Source: Chara braunii (lineage: Eukaryota > Streptophyta > Charophyceae > Charales > Characeae). Taken from it: DNA of 64,000 nt. Under the pieces are notes generated by a model, which saw only the letters and a list, made by a program, of their open reading frames with translations, made no database searches and was not told where the DNA came from. Of this stretch, positions 44,391-56,634 are shown piece by piece (position 1 is the first letter of the stretch; each line of letters begins with the position of its first letter). The stretch covers positions 2,342,584-2,406,583 of the forward strand of contig BFEA01000034.1 of assembly GCA_003427395.1 (NCBI GenBank). Reading direction: 5' to 3'. The position numbers were made by a program, and so were the translations under genes.

Positions 44391-46725
44391 AAGTTGGGTA
44401 TAAGGGTTGAATTACTTGAAGATTCATGAGCTATTTTATAAAAATTGACATTGGGATGGTTGAAGTACTTACGTTTGTGGTTTGGCCTACATGTAGCTTA
44501 GTGAGATTACTACTTGATCCGAGTTTCAGTTTGACAGGTAGTTGCTTTAGACGCTTGCCACGTGGTAGAGCCATAGGAGTTAGTTTCAATTCCTGCATTT
44601 TCTAAGCTAAGTTTTTTTACTTAGGTTAATTTTTGCATTTTCTGGGATCATTTATTATACTCGGTCTTGTATAAATCTTGGTAAGCCACTTTCTGTACGG
44701 GAAGCGCTGCCGAAATTTCTACAAAACCAAGGAGTTGGTCAAAATTTGACTTTCGAAAGTTCAACTTGTCTAATCTTTATATATGGCTTAGTAAAAATCT
44801 GGAAAGTCTCCGTTTCTAAAGGGAGTGCTGCTCAAATTTTTGCTTAATTAGGGAGTCAGACAAAATTTGACTTTGAAAAGTTGAAGATCATTTTTGTTTT
44901 CATATTCGAGCTGATATAAATTATGGAAAAACGCTTTTCCTACGGGAAGTGCTGCCGAAATTTTCTTAGTTTAGAGGAGATATATTATATTTTGACAGGT
45001 GGCGACTCTGACGATCCACCCTGTATGGGGGGGATTTTGCCATAGGTCTACCTTTCTTTGGACACTGGCTTAGAGGCAAACCTAGACTTGAGTATCATGA
45101 GAGTCTTAAGTAAAAACGTGTCATGGGGATTTCATCTCCATGCATTAACGATTTAACTTGGACATTGACCTGTCTTATGATACAGACCTTCTTTGGACAT
45201 TCGATGCAGGATTTTGATTAGTTACACCTTGATCTTACGAGGATTATCTTTTGTTATCACTGATAACCGGTCAGTTGGTTGATCGTCGACTTGTCGGCTC
45301 TCGACACAACTTTACTTACACCTGTACCTCAAGTTGATTGGCTTAGCCCTGTGATTTGATATGTTTCTTTGAGGGTTTTAACCAGACTTCTTTTAAATGA
45401 CCATTATAAAGAATTTGTGAGATTTATGGAGATTTGGACTATGACTGAGGCTTGAGTATGCGAGGCGTGGTATGAGTTTCAGGGAACAACAAAGTTGACC
45501 ATATTGGTGTATGGCAATGTGGCTATTGTGTGTGCCTGTGTTTTATGCAGATTAGTATTTTAGAGCTTGGTATATGAGAGTCGTACGTTGGAGACAGTCA
45601 GAATGATAACTATGTGACGCACGATCTGCATACCTGATGGGTTTATGTTTCCCCTTCTTTTATTTTTATCTGGTGTCATAATTTGATATACGAGTGTTGG
45701 ATGTTTATTTATTTACTCATTGATTTTGCTTATTAATTTTGATGGTTGGACGTTGTAGTCCGTGGCAGCCGTCAAAGTCAAACCCCTTGACTTCTTTCCA
45801 GACCCTGGATGAGAGAGTTGGTCTCCAAGGCAATAAGAGACGATTTACACCACAGGTATGAACCTGGGTATCACCCACTCTCCGCAGGGTGCAGAAGAGG
45901 GTGTGGTTTTCAATTGCACTTGGCGGTTGTCCAGCGTCGAGAGATCATTCCCTCCAGCCGCGTGTCAGCAGATACTTGAGTGTCGAATGAGACCCTTGAG
46001 ATTAACGAGGACCACATGAGTATGGGTACTACATAGTACGTCATCATCGCGATTGCTTGCGTATGCTTGCATTGCAAATCGATATGAGTTAGCCTTGCAT
46101 TCGCGCGGTTTTATACTAAGTCTCGAGCGCGATGCCTATTCGATTTCCAGATCGGAGAGTTATGAGATGACTACTAAGGGACTAGGAGTGTTGTCGCGTT
46201 GTTTGCTCAGTGTCATTCTGTATATGTATATGTACATGCGTGTGAGTGTGTTTAATTTTTATGTTCTTTATAGTGGTGTACGCGTGGTGTGTGGGGTATA
46301 TCCTAGTCGACCGATGACGGGTCGCGCTTGAGACTTCAGCCCCCCAAGATGTCGGTTCGCGTGCGGGTCCGATAGAGGCGTAATACCGCGCGTACCCCCT
46401 ATGCTACAACAAACGAGAAACGCCCTCGGCTGGTCCACCTCGATGATTGCAATTGATTAACTTTCGTACTGTGGACTAGTAGCTCGGCGGGGATACGCCC
46501 ATCGAACGGAGGTGACAACTCCCGTAAGGCGGAGGTAAGTCGTGCCTCGCGTAGGCCCTATCCTGTCGTAGGGGCTCGCGAGAGGTATGGCTGGCACACT
46601 GTGCCGGAGCGGCTTGTGGAAACTCCAAATATATTCGCGACGAGGATTTAGACCAACTCCTACGTGAAGTGGCTGGGAGGGTCCCACGCTGCCTTGTGCG
46701 GTGCCGGACCGATGCGCTTGACAGG

Positions 46726-46743
46726 TGGCGTCGTTGTCGGGGA
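46726..46743 (+). promoter_or_regulatory. Primer-binding site, tRNA-Asp type
   Basis: TGGCGTCGTTGTCGGGGA, two bases after the LTR end. It matches 16 of 18 positions of the complement of plant tRNA-Asp, and both differences are C-to-T. Confidence 0.85.
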
Positions 46744-48791
46744 TAACAATTGTTTGTCGTTGTCCCTGGTGGAACGACATCTGGGTAATATGGAAAAGTG
46801 AGAACTAGGTAAAAGGAGAAGTTTTCTCTGGACGTATAAGGTCGATTGCTTGATACCTTGACCATTGCTGAAAATGTCTTAAAACTGTGGCCTACGAGTG
46901 AAGTATTGATTTTAGTGTATGTGCGATTTACTTGGGGAAGAAAGTGTTTGCCTATATACTTAAGTTCTCTAACGCATATGATAGTGGTCTCAGCGAGCAC
47001 CTTGCTATCCTAAGTATCTTTTGATAATTGGGCAATACATGGCATGTTTGATGCGGCTTTGGTTGAGTTGAGGCAGCGTCCACATTGTTGGGTATGCCCA
47101 CTACCGAAGCAAGCTCACTTAACAACTGTTAAAGCTACGAGGTTAGTGACTTATTACGGGAGTGATGAGCTAAGCCTACTTTGAGAGGTAAAGAAGTTAA
47201 GTTGAGACATCTCCCCCTAGTTATTAAGGGGCCGCTTTAGAGGAGGCTTCTAGGACATGAACGACATGGATGAGGGGGTGATCGATAAGTGCGAAGTAAG
47301 GGGTTTGATTGCAAGAATCTTTCCTTGAGTTCAGACTGAATTATGGTATGATAGGTACTGTGTACCTAGACCCATTGACAGTATCAGTTGGCGATAGGGT
47401 GAGTCACTTGGAGATTGCCATGTTGTAGCTATAGATAAAGTTAAAGAAGTCGTGGTTACTTGATTAGCGGTGTGGCTAACCCGAAGAGAGACTTATGTTT
47501 TGAGTATGGGTAATATATATGTATATATTTGTTTTTATGACAATTTTTATCTGGTTGATGCCATATATGTGTTTTTCTGTATTTTGTTTAATGTATGATT
47601 GATGACGTATGTACAGAATGTCTTTCAGAGGGGATATAGACTTTGCTTGAAACCCACATCTAGCATGGGACTAGAGGTGAATGGGGTGACTCATTCCTGG
47701 GGAAGGTAGTTCTTCCTCAAGGGAGTAAGTCAGCGTGTATATTTGTCCTCAGTAGAAGTGCACTCTTGAATTGTTACTCTCATCGTTGAGACTTAAGGAA
47801 GCAGTTATCAGTCTCAAGAATGATAGTGAGACCCACGTCGGTTCCTGGTCCATTAGTGAGGTGTTGTTATCTTTCCTATGATATGAGAGTTACTACATCA
47901 TCTGTTGAGAGAGGAGGAAGGAGCTTGTTACCTTGTCGGGACTGTGATGACCAAGTGGAACAACTAATGTTTAGTGAGAGCGGTTCTGGAGTAGCGACCT
48001 AGGCTCGTTTCCCATTAAGCAGGGCCACCATATTTGTAAAGGTGCGAATTCGCTATTCGTTGCCTTAATAGCTATGAATGGGGTTGTCCATCTGACCATG
48101 ATTAGGTTCGGTGAGGTGTAAGCGCCGAAATCAGAGAGGGTTGCGGTGAGGCTTGATCTTTAGAGCGGGGCTCAAGAGTCAAGATGTTATCTCATGAGGA
48201 TTACACAACCCTTCTGTATTAAATGTTTTGCTTAAGAGTTGAATGGGTAACAATCGTATCATGTGATTTACCTATTACTGGTCCTATTGTTGCCTTATAG
48301 AATATGAAATGTGTTGTTGAGGTTTATCTTGTTATGTGATTGACAGTGGAGTTGGCTTCATGTTGTTGTTTATAAATTTTGCCATACTTTTCAGTTACAA
48401 CCCTTGCCAATAAGTTGTGCCCATTATGTTGTGATTATTGTTATCAGTATGTGTTATTTATCATGAGTTGTACTTAATTTTGGATTCATGTTTGGAGTAT
48501 CCACCTATGTGACATATGTATATTGTGTCCTTCCTTGATAATGAAAATCATAAGTGGTTAATGCCTGAGTTATGATTTGAGGGATTTATAAGTGAGTATT
48601 TATGTTTTATTTTAGGTGGATATTTATTTAAAGACTCTCTTCTGTAACGTCATTGTTCTGAATAAAATTCTTATGTGCGCCTTAATGATGAGAACGAGAC
48701 AACTTTAGTGGGGTATATTATACATTAGATTTGGTAAAGTGACTTCCTTCGAGCCTCGACCCTAACGTCGCTCGTTGTTGTTCAACAGGTG

Positions 48792-49906
48792 ATGGGGTCG
48801 AAGGAACTCGAGATGGAAGACCCTCAAGGGAAGATTGGGGTCGAGGAACTCGCCTTGCTGCTGGGTCTGCGGGACCGGGAGTGAGACAACCTACTCAAGG
48901 TTGAGATCGACTTCTTCAAGGGCTATCATATTTCTGACTTCCTTAATAAGTTTGAGCAGATAGCATCTCACTGCAAATGGAATGAGGAACATATGCTAAA
49001 GGAGGTTATAAAGTATATCCAGAGCATATGCTAAAGGAGGTTATAAAGTATATCCATATAGGCTTGAAGGAGGAAGTCAGTGGGTTGGTTGGAAGAGTGG
49101 GGTCATCATGGAGGAAGTTATATGATGACATGTTGAATAAGTACCGGCTAGGTGAGGAACAATTGACCAAGGACGATCTGGAGAAGATACACCGGTACAA
49201 TTATGTGTCAGTAGGGCACTTCCTGATCGAGTATGAACGGGCATCCCGCAAGGTCTGGGCGTTGTTTGAATATGACAAATGTTCTGCTTTCCTTATAAAT
49301 TTCACGGATGTAGAGCAACGAAACTTGATTCGTGGGACAGAGGGAAGGCTTATATGGAACAAAATACGAGAAAATTTTGTAGAAGGTAGTTTCGATCAAC
49401 ACATCTATCATACTTTGCGGGAAGCAAGGAAAAGAAAGGAGTCGGTGGATAATGAGAAGAGTGGGCATGATAAAAGGCCACATGACCTTGCAGCAGACAC
49501 CTCTGACAGTATGAGCGGTGAGTTTCAGAAGGATGTTAAGGTTGTCAAACGAAATCATAGATGGAGCAAAGAAAGAAAAAGAGAGTCATGCGTTGAGGGA
49601 GAAGAGGTGCAGGCTAGAGTGAGGGATGCTGCAGCTCATACCTGTGAGAGGACGTTTGACGCTCCAGACAAGAAAGGGACAAAGGAGGGAAGGGTTCAGG
49701 GAGAAGTTGGTATGGCTCTACTGCTTGCTGTATCTGATCTTAAAAACAGGTGTGACGACATGGGTGCGTCGTCAACTGCAAGTTAGAAAGGGCGGAAAAA
49801 TAGCAGGCGGCAAGAACAGTGGTCGAAGGTAGTATGTGCTTGTTGTGGAAAAACTAGTCATACCCCTCGCAGATGTAAGATGGTGAAAAGAGGAATTGAA
49901 GGGTGA
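48792..49906 (+). pseudogene. gag: Broken retrotransposon gag (nucleocapsid protein)
   Basis: The frame from ATG 48792 reads MGSKELEMEDPQGKIGVEEL, then an in-frame TGA at 48882-48884. It continues FFKGYHISDFLNKFEQIASH, a typical gag segment. A 35-bp tandem duplication (repeat starts near 48991 and 49026) shifts the frame; the ORF resumes in the new frame at 49028 for 252 codons (capsid-like helices, then a Lys/Arg/Glu-rich tail) to TAG 49784-49786. In that same frame beyond the TAG is CACCGKTSHTPRRC (49835-49876), an exact CX2CX4HX4C zinc knuckle, and the frame ends at TGA 49904. The capsid-like region plus zinc knuckle identifies it as gag, probably Ty3/gypsy type. It is inactive unless the 35-bp repeat and stops are assembly errors. 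Confidence 0.75.
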
Positions 49907-50789
49907 GACTGTTGGACTTTAGGTGAGGGTTTGGTTCCTCCCAACAACTATCATCAATTTACTTGTCTCGCCTATAGCAAAAGAGAGGTGGAATGGTGTC
50001 AACACTTCTTAACGATTTATAAATAACTACTCGGAAGGCCGTGACGATGCAGGAGACTCAGTTGCTAGATTAATAGGCAACCATCTGCTTATTTTGCTTT
50101 TAAGCTTAGTCTCCAAGTTTTATGAGATATAAAATTTATCTTGTATATATCTCTGATCTCGGATGAGACTCCTTACTTTTGAGATTGTGCATACGTTCTA
50201 GGTGTGACTATCCACTTTCTAAAGCTGATTTTTAGGTTTGCTTGAATGCCAGTGGAGGTCTTGTGAGGTTTTATTGTCCGTAAGCTGACGCTCTTTCATC
50301 TTTGCGAGAACAGTTGGGATCGTTTTGTGTATATCAGTATTTTATGACTTATATAGTATATTATACAAGGTCTTTTGTCTTTGATTGGAACCTGGGATTG
50401 TGATGACTTGAGGCTTGTTAAAATTCAAGACTCGAGATAATATGATGTTTTCCTTAGAACAACCTTGGTATGGGTTTTGATTTTCCCGGGGTGCAGGATT
50501 GTGTACGTTCTGGTTGTCATTGACATTTTCACCATTGTGGTCTTGTGGGTTCTCGACTTTTATTTTATTTGACGTATGAGAAAAAAAAGAATAACAATGT
50601 GAAGTAAAAGGGTGGATGAAGTGTGCGAACCAAAAAAGGTTCAATGAAGTGAAGAAAGCGTGATTTTTGAAGTGAAAGATTTATGGGAGACTTGAAGAGT
50701 CCAGAAAATTATATGTAGAGAGAGGTTATGCGTGAAGGCAGCCTGAGTGTTTATTGGTTTCATCTGGACTCATCTTCAAGTGTAAGATA

Positions 50790-50940
50790 TTTTTAAAGAT
50801 TATATGGATGGTCCATCCATGAGTGAGAGGATGGTTGAAGGAATTTTATGGTTGATTCCCTTTCAAGTGGGAAGGGGTCTTAATAAATTTTATGGAAGGC
50901 CCATCCTTGAGTGGCAGGGTGGTTTGAAAGATTTTTATAA
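50790..50940 (+). repeat. Two-unit repeat in the 3' part of the internal domain
   Basis: TTTATGGAAGGCCCATCCTT at about 50889 and ATATGGATGGTCCATCCATG at about 50803, each followed by GAGTG..GGRTGGTT, are diverged copies about 87 bp apart. Both contain GGNCCATCC. Role unknown. Confidence 0.5.
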
Positions 50941-50995
50941 TATAAGAGTTTTATCCTCCGCCATAATCGACAACTTCATACTGTTGGTTCTCAAC

Positions 50996-51347
50996 TGCCG
51001 GTGGGGGCGTCGTCTGCGGCAGGGAAACCCGCCGGATTCTGGGACCCCTCATGTTTGGCCTTTGGTTGTGAGTCACATGTGATTTTTGTACGTGGCAGAG
51101 GGTAAGGAAAGAAACGCCATAATCGGCATCCCCGTTTGTTTAAGTCATATGATAACCGGTGGACGGTCACATGCGGCAGGGAAACCCGACAGATTCAGGG
51201 ACCCTTCACTTAGCTTGTTATGTGCTGCAAACGGTCTAGCGTGCGACTGTGATTTCCATGATTAAGAGGATTACGTTTTGACTAACAGCCGGCAGGAGCG
51301 TCATCTGTGACTAAGAAACCCACCTGATTTTGGGGATCCTCCAATGG
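50996..51347 (+). repeat. Three-unit dispersed repeat before the 3' LTR
   Basis: Units near 50996-51052, 51154-51212 and 51288-51347 share GCCGGTGG..CGTC..CTGCGGCAGGGAAACCCG..GATTC.GGGACCC. They diverge progressively. The GGGAAACCC centre can form a small hairpin. Possible structural or export element of the retrotransposon RNA, but this is only inference. Confidence 0.55.
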
Positions 51348-52294
51348 GCTTTAGTTTTGTTGAAAGTGGCGTTGTCAATGAGTGTGAAATAAGTGAGTTT
51401 TTTGGAAAAAGATTATGAGAGTTTGCTCACTGAGCAAAGCTTAAGGATGAGATTGACAAGGTGTATGATAAAAGCGAAAAACCCTACTCAGAAAAGTAGG
51501 AATTATGGGCAAAAAGGGTGATTTTTCTTTATTTTCAAAGATTTAAGGAACACCTCCACCCATCTATTTGGAGAATAAGTCAAATAAGTGACTTTTGAGT
51601 CACAGTAATGGATTGTGAGATCGGGCTTAACGGGGCCCTACCCATAAGGTACATTTGTGGTATGTATGATGGGGTCAAACACCCTAATCTTCTAGATTAG
51701 TTAAAAGATTGAGGTGTCTGATTAATCCCCACAATGGGGTGATCCTTTGGGGAAGAGCTAAAAAAGGAGTATATAGATCCATTGAATTTGAGTAATTGAT
51801 GTGTGAAAAGAAAAGGAGCTAAATAAAGATTGAGATCCTGGATTTTGACCTACCACTGAGTTTGAGTTTTAGCTAATGGTGGGATGATCAGTGTGTCCGG
51901 CGCGATAAAATATCGTTCCAAGAGACCGGAAGTATTGTAATCTTAAAGTTTGGCATTGAATGACTTCCTATCCGTAATTGTAGTAGGTGGAAAGTGGTTT
52001 TATCCACTTTGTTAAATTAAAGGTTAAAGAGTGTCTGTGCTTAACTGATTATTCGACTATTGTAGATTTCTATCTTGATCAGGAATTGAAATGATAGTTC
52101 TTTAACCGTTGATTTTTGTCCATGTCTTGTGAGGAGTCGAGATTTGGAGCGGATACAACTAGATGACCGTTTTGGTCGAAGTTAAGAACTCGAGGAAGTT
52201 ATCATATACTTTTTCTAAGGACTATGTTTTAATAGTACTTAGTTTGAAGTACCTGTTGCGACGGGGACGTCGCTTAATAGTGTCCGGGCTAGGC
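51348..52294. other. Non-coding 3' end of the internal domain
   Basis: No ORF with support. The bases next to the 3' LTR (CGGGCTAGGC) are not purine-rich, so the expected polypurine tract is degraded or displaced. Confidence 0.4.
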
Positions 52295-54615
52295 TGTCGT
52301 ACCAAACACCCCTACAAGGGTATTTGGCGTGTTTTTTGCAAGTTACGGCAGTGCAGCCTTGACCGTATAACGCCGCTCGCGCGAGATGAATCTTAAGATC
52401 TCGCTTGGGTGAGCGGGTCACGGGGGGTATTGACGACGAGCGGCAACCATACGCTGCCTGGGTGTGCACGGCGTTGCGGACCAACGGGACGCGTGGCGTT
52501 CATTTTTATTTTAATTGTTTATTTATTTGTCTGTCTTTTTTTTTTTCTAAAGTCTTTTAGTTCAGTGGTTGATTCCGAGGTCAACGTCGGGACCGACGGG
52601 CCTGGCTCAGTTATTAGATTGTCGGACACGGGAGGTCGTCGTGCTAGTCGAGGAGCTTGAGCACTTTTTCGATGGGTCCGTGTGTTCGGGATACTGGCGA
52701 AGGTCCTCCATTACGTGGTTGCTGAGAACGGGGCGCGGTCAGGGTTTGAGTTCATAATTACATTTGAGGAAAATGGGCCCGTAATGTTGAACGTATATGA
52801 CCTATGTTCGGGTCCGGCGAGGTCGCGTAGGGGTGTGATATAGTCGCGGGATTGCCTGGAGTGCGATTTGTTCTCGAGACTGCGCAGAGGTTACCCCTTT
52901 ATAATATTATGGGCAACCCCGTAGCAGCCACATCTGGGCTCAAACCTCCAACGAGGGGGAGCGACACCCACCAGCAGGTGCGATACCTGGTGCAGCAGGT
53001 AGGAAAAACTGGTCAGGGGTCGACCGGTAGTATCAGGGCCGGGCTTCGTTTATAGGGCAGTTGTTGTGCCTCCCCTCAGGTCCCTTTCCACTATGAGCAC
53101 CGAGGCAGTCGCTGCTCAGTGCCACTTAGGGAGGACCAACGACATATCTCTAGGTAGCAGGCGTGGGTCCAGACGGGCAGCGTCGGGGAACAGTGCTCGA
53201 AGCGACGGTGCAAGCGGCCGGTGGGTAGACCGCTGCAAGGCACTGTCGGGTTGAAACAGGTAAGGACGAGCTGGCTGGGCAGCGTTGCGTTAGCAACAGC
53301 AGATAGCGCTAAGGGCACTGAAGTGAGGCGGCGAGTGGTAAGACTATGAGCGGGAGCCAGCAGGGCAGGCTGGATAGCCCTGTGCAACAGTTGGCGGAGC
53401 GACCAGCAGCGGGGCAGGCCGGATAGCGCTGTGCAACAGCGGGCGGAGCGATAACACAGTAGAGACAAGCAGCAGAGGGGAGCGAAGTGCCAAAGAGGGG
53501 AACGAACCCGGGCTGGAAAGTGTGTCGGGTGCATGTGAGGAGCCGCGGGCTGTGGATAAAAGATAAGGGTCCGGACGCAAAAAGTGCGCTGAGTGCAGAC
53601 AGAGGGGAAGACGGTCGGGGAAAACAACTGAGCACAAAGAATGAATCCGGACGCAAAATCGCGCCGGATGCATGCGGAGAATGGAAGAAGTGGCTATGGC
53701 AGGAACCAAAACTGCTTAACACACCGGATCCTTGACAGATTTGGAAGAGGAAAAGTAGTAGATAGGGGTTTATTGGAGGGGCGAACCTATTGGAAACGTT
53801 AGATTAGCATAAGCGTTAATGTTAGAAAAGTTAGGAGGGAAAAGCACCGCGCGGAGATATGGTGGAAGGAAGAAAGAAGGAGATGGAGCGCGAGATCGTC
53901 GTAACTCAGTCAATCCTAGACCGTTTTTTGCGAAGTAGGGTGGGATTCCACGATTTTTTGCCAAGGCGAATCTATTGGTGAGGTTAGTTCCTAGTGTTAA
54001 TGAATAGATTTTGAGATACGAAGGAATGGAGCCGCGTGATGATACTGTGAGAGACGGAGGTGGTGAGAGTGATTGTCACGGAGCTCGATCAGTTCTTGAT
54101 GAAAAGGGGCAAGGAAAGATGTTGGATGGGGGTTTTGGGATGCTGAGAGCAGGATGGTGAAGTTAGATTTGGGAAGGGGGTTGTAGGTTTCGTGTCATGA
54201 TGAGCATAGGCTGCGTCGGGGGAGTAATTGGTTGAATATGGAATGAATCTACCCGCATGTTAGGGGCAGATTCATTCGATTCTACTCATCCTAACTACCT
54301 GGGAGAGAGGGACTTTCCTGCACAAACACGCCGTCATTCTTAAACAGTGTGACTTTTGCGGGTGGTCTTCCTCGTGAAGATGCAGTCGGTGTTGTTGCAG
54401 TAGTTGTTGTACAGTTAAACCCGGTCGAGATCCGGGGCAGGTGATCAGAAACAGGAGATAAAAAGGGGGGGGATAAAGAAAGCGGGAGGCCACGGAGCAA
54501 CAGCGAGCGGGATTGCCTAGTGCCCGCATGTGTCTTCCTGCCTTCCGGCGGAAGGTTCATTCAATTTTACTTATAAGCTTCTATAGAAGCTTGCATGAGG
54601 TGACCGGGCGGGGTT

Positions 54616-54800
54616 GGAAACTTACCTGTTGCCCAGTGCGATGCTCGTCCTAGCAGCTAAAGGTCCGGAAGAGAGAGAGAGGGAGAGAGAGAGAGAGGTC
54701 ACTTACAAACTTACCTGTTGCCCGATGCGATGCTCGTCCCAGCGGCTGAAGGTCCGGAAGAGAGAGAGAGGGAGAGAGAGAGAGAGAGAGAGGTCACTTA
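54616..54800 (+). repeat. Tandem duplication of about 97 bp, unique to the 3' LTR
   Basis: AAACTTACCTGTTGCCC .. GGTCCGGAAGAGAGAG occurs twice in a row, each with its own GA tract. The 5' LTR has one copy at about 41760-41845. The two copies differ by several bases, so this is a real duplication. Confidence 0.75.
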
Positions 54801-56361
54801 CCTAGGCAGGGAAGGAGGCGGGATCGGAGGATGCCACCCATCGAGCCGGGCATATCGAGATGGGGGTCGCTCGGTTCGGGACGCCTGTGTTGCTCGTAGG
54901 TGATGACGGGCGTTCGTCGGAGTGAGTCCCAGGCTCATTGGATGATGGGAGCCAACAATCTGCGGGTTTCAATTGTGATATGAGTTGGTCATGTGCTGCT
55001 TCGCTCCGTGTTGGATGTGTGGACTTCCTCGTCTAAACCCCGCCGCTGCCCTGCGGCCTGTGTCCCGCTTGCTTGCATGTGGTTCTTTGCGGGTTGCTGA
55101 GTTCGCTGTGCGGTGTGACCGGGTTGTTGGTGTTGCCTCGTGCCCCGCTGCTTTGCTGCCTTACTGCTCATCGGCAGGTGGTACTTACCTGAACGGGCCG
55201 ATACACACTTACAAGAAGGCGAACATGCTAAGAGGGCCTGCTGCGAGTGAGTATGGTCAGCGCCCGCTTCTCCATGCTGAGAAGGAGTAACCTGCGTTGT
55301 CAGTACAAGTGAAGTTGTTTTCAAGGCATGCTGCAATATGTACTGTGGGTGGAACCCAGACTATACCAGGGGACAATCGGGAGTCTGAGAAACGGTCATT
55401 ACTGAAAATTGAAGAGTCGGCCAGTGGGTTGTTACGGTGAACAGTTGGGCTGTTGCAGTGTAGTTTGTGCTCCGTCGTGAGTAGACGGCGAACTTACTGT
55501 GGATCCTCCTAAATTACTGAACACATTGTTAGGCCTGCGAGGTGTGTCGTGTGTGTGTTGGGTGTTGCGCCTGTAGGGCTCATTGCACATCGGTAAGGTC
55601 GAACAGGGTGGCATTATGCATGGCTACGGGGCGGATTGCTGAACACGGTTGTTGTGTGCGCCGACAACTATCTTAGACTGCACATCGTGGTTAGTCCAAC
55701 TAGCAAAAGGGGATCATTGCTGCAAATTGGAGAGTAGCTAGGGAGTCAATAGGTGGCAGTTTAACTATAGCTGACGAAGTAGGTTGTGTTTTGCTGGGGG
55801 TTGACTACGCATCACCAGCCTTTTGATATAGTGTGAGAGAGATGTGCACTAGTGTCAAGTGACCGTGCCACTTGAGATTGAGGCAGGGGGACTTCGAGAC
55901 ACGATCAGGCTTGTGAAGGGGGGTTATTACCGCGAGTTGGAGGATTGTCATGAGGGTCAACAGTCGGTGATTGACTTCAGTTTGACCATACTGCTGCGCA
56001 TTCTGGCTGCCATTGCGGAGCCCTCAGGCGTATCCAGATATCAAGTCCCTCTACTGGGAGTTGAGTCAGTCTTATTCCTGTATCTCGAGAGTCTGAAGCC
56101 CCTCTTTCTACCCTTCTGACTCTAAGTCTAATCTATTGGTTCTGAGAGGAAGGCGGTAGGCGGGGTTGCAACCCGTAGGACCACAGCAAGACTCTTTGGG
56201 GAGCCCACCCACCGACTGGGGAAACTCTGCCTGAACCTAGGCGAGGTTCTGGAGGCAGGGAACTATCAGGTATACATTCTTCTCTCTGTATGACCCCACT
56301 ATACCCATGTTTGACTACTCCCCTTTTGTTTGACTGACGTATGCATGATTGCCCCTATGAC

Positions 56362-56576
56362 TTTGCTTTCTTCCAAGACCTAATCAGACCGAATGGAAGG
56401 AATGTATGAGAGTGAAGCGTAAGTTTTAATTTTTTTTTGATTGAATGCAGACAAAGNNNNNNNNNNNNNNNNNNNNNNNNNTTTGCTTTCTTCCAAGACC
56501 TAATCAGACCGAATGGAAGGAATGTATGAGAGTGAAGCGTAAGTTTTAATTTTTTTTTGATTGAATGCAGACAAAG
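56362..56576. repeat. 95-bp exact duplication around an N gap (assembly artefact)
   Basis: 56362-56456 and 56482-56576 are identical and separated by 25 N. The inverted counterpart in the 5' LTR has one copy, so the duplicate is very likely an assembly echo. Confidence 0.85.
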
Positions 56577-56634
56577 AAATGAACTGGGGGAAGGTGGGAG
56601 AAAGGTAGACTGCATGCGTTTGACCGGGTCAACC

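Larger units (their letters stand above)
39467..46723 (+). mobile_element. 5' LTR of the full-length forward element (7.26 kb, core type E)
   Basis: Begins TGTCGTACCAAACAC and ends GCGCTTGACA, giving TGTC/GACA inverted termini, with the primer-binding site starting two bases later. It is matched almost end to end by 52295-59555; a sampled 215-bp stretch (about 41090-41305) is roughly 95% identical by eye, and the 3' part about 91%. Such LTRs are far longer than the usual few hundred to few thousand bp. Compared with the 3' LTR, 43272-43880 is inverted and 43064-43271 is an AT-rich insertion. Short frames conserved in both LTRs (40235-40423, 53066-53254) follow automatically from LTR identity and are not evidence of a protein. 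Confidence 0.85.
46724..52294 (+). mobile_element. Internal domain of the forward element (5.57 kb, gag only)
   Basis: Lies between primer-binding site and 3' LTR. It contains a leader of about 2 kb without ORFs, the broken gag (48792-49906), a non-coding 3' part with short repeats (50790-51350) and no trace of protease, RT, RNase H or integrase frames. This makes it a non-autonomous gag-only element comparable in design to the terminal-repeat-with-gag class described in plants, presumably mobilised by an autonomous relative. No convincing polypurine tract is visible immediately before 52295. Confidence 0.7.

Noticed and set aside
50342-50644. Minus-strand 100-codon Asn/Gln-rich ORF in the internal domain
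   Set aside because: Antisense to the element, biased composition and no motif; treated as chance.
46724-52294. Hidden pol (protease, RT, integrase) in the internal domain
   Set aside because: I looked for long frames and typical motifs on both strands and saw none; the region after gag has only short unrelated frames.
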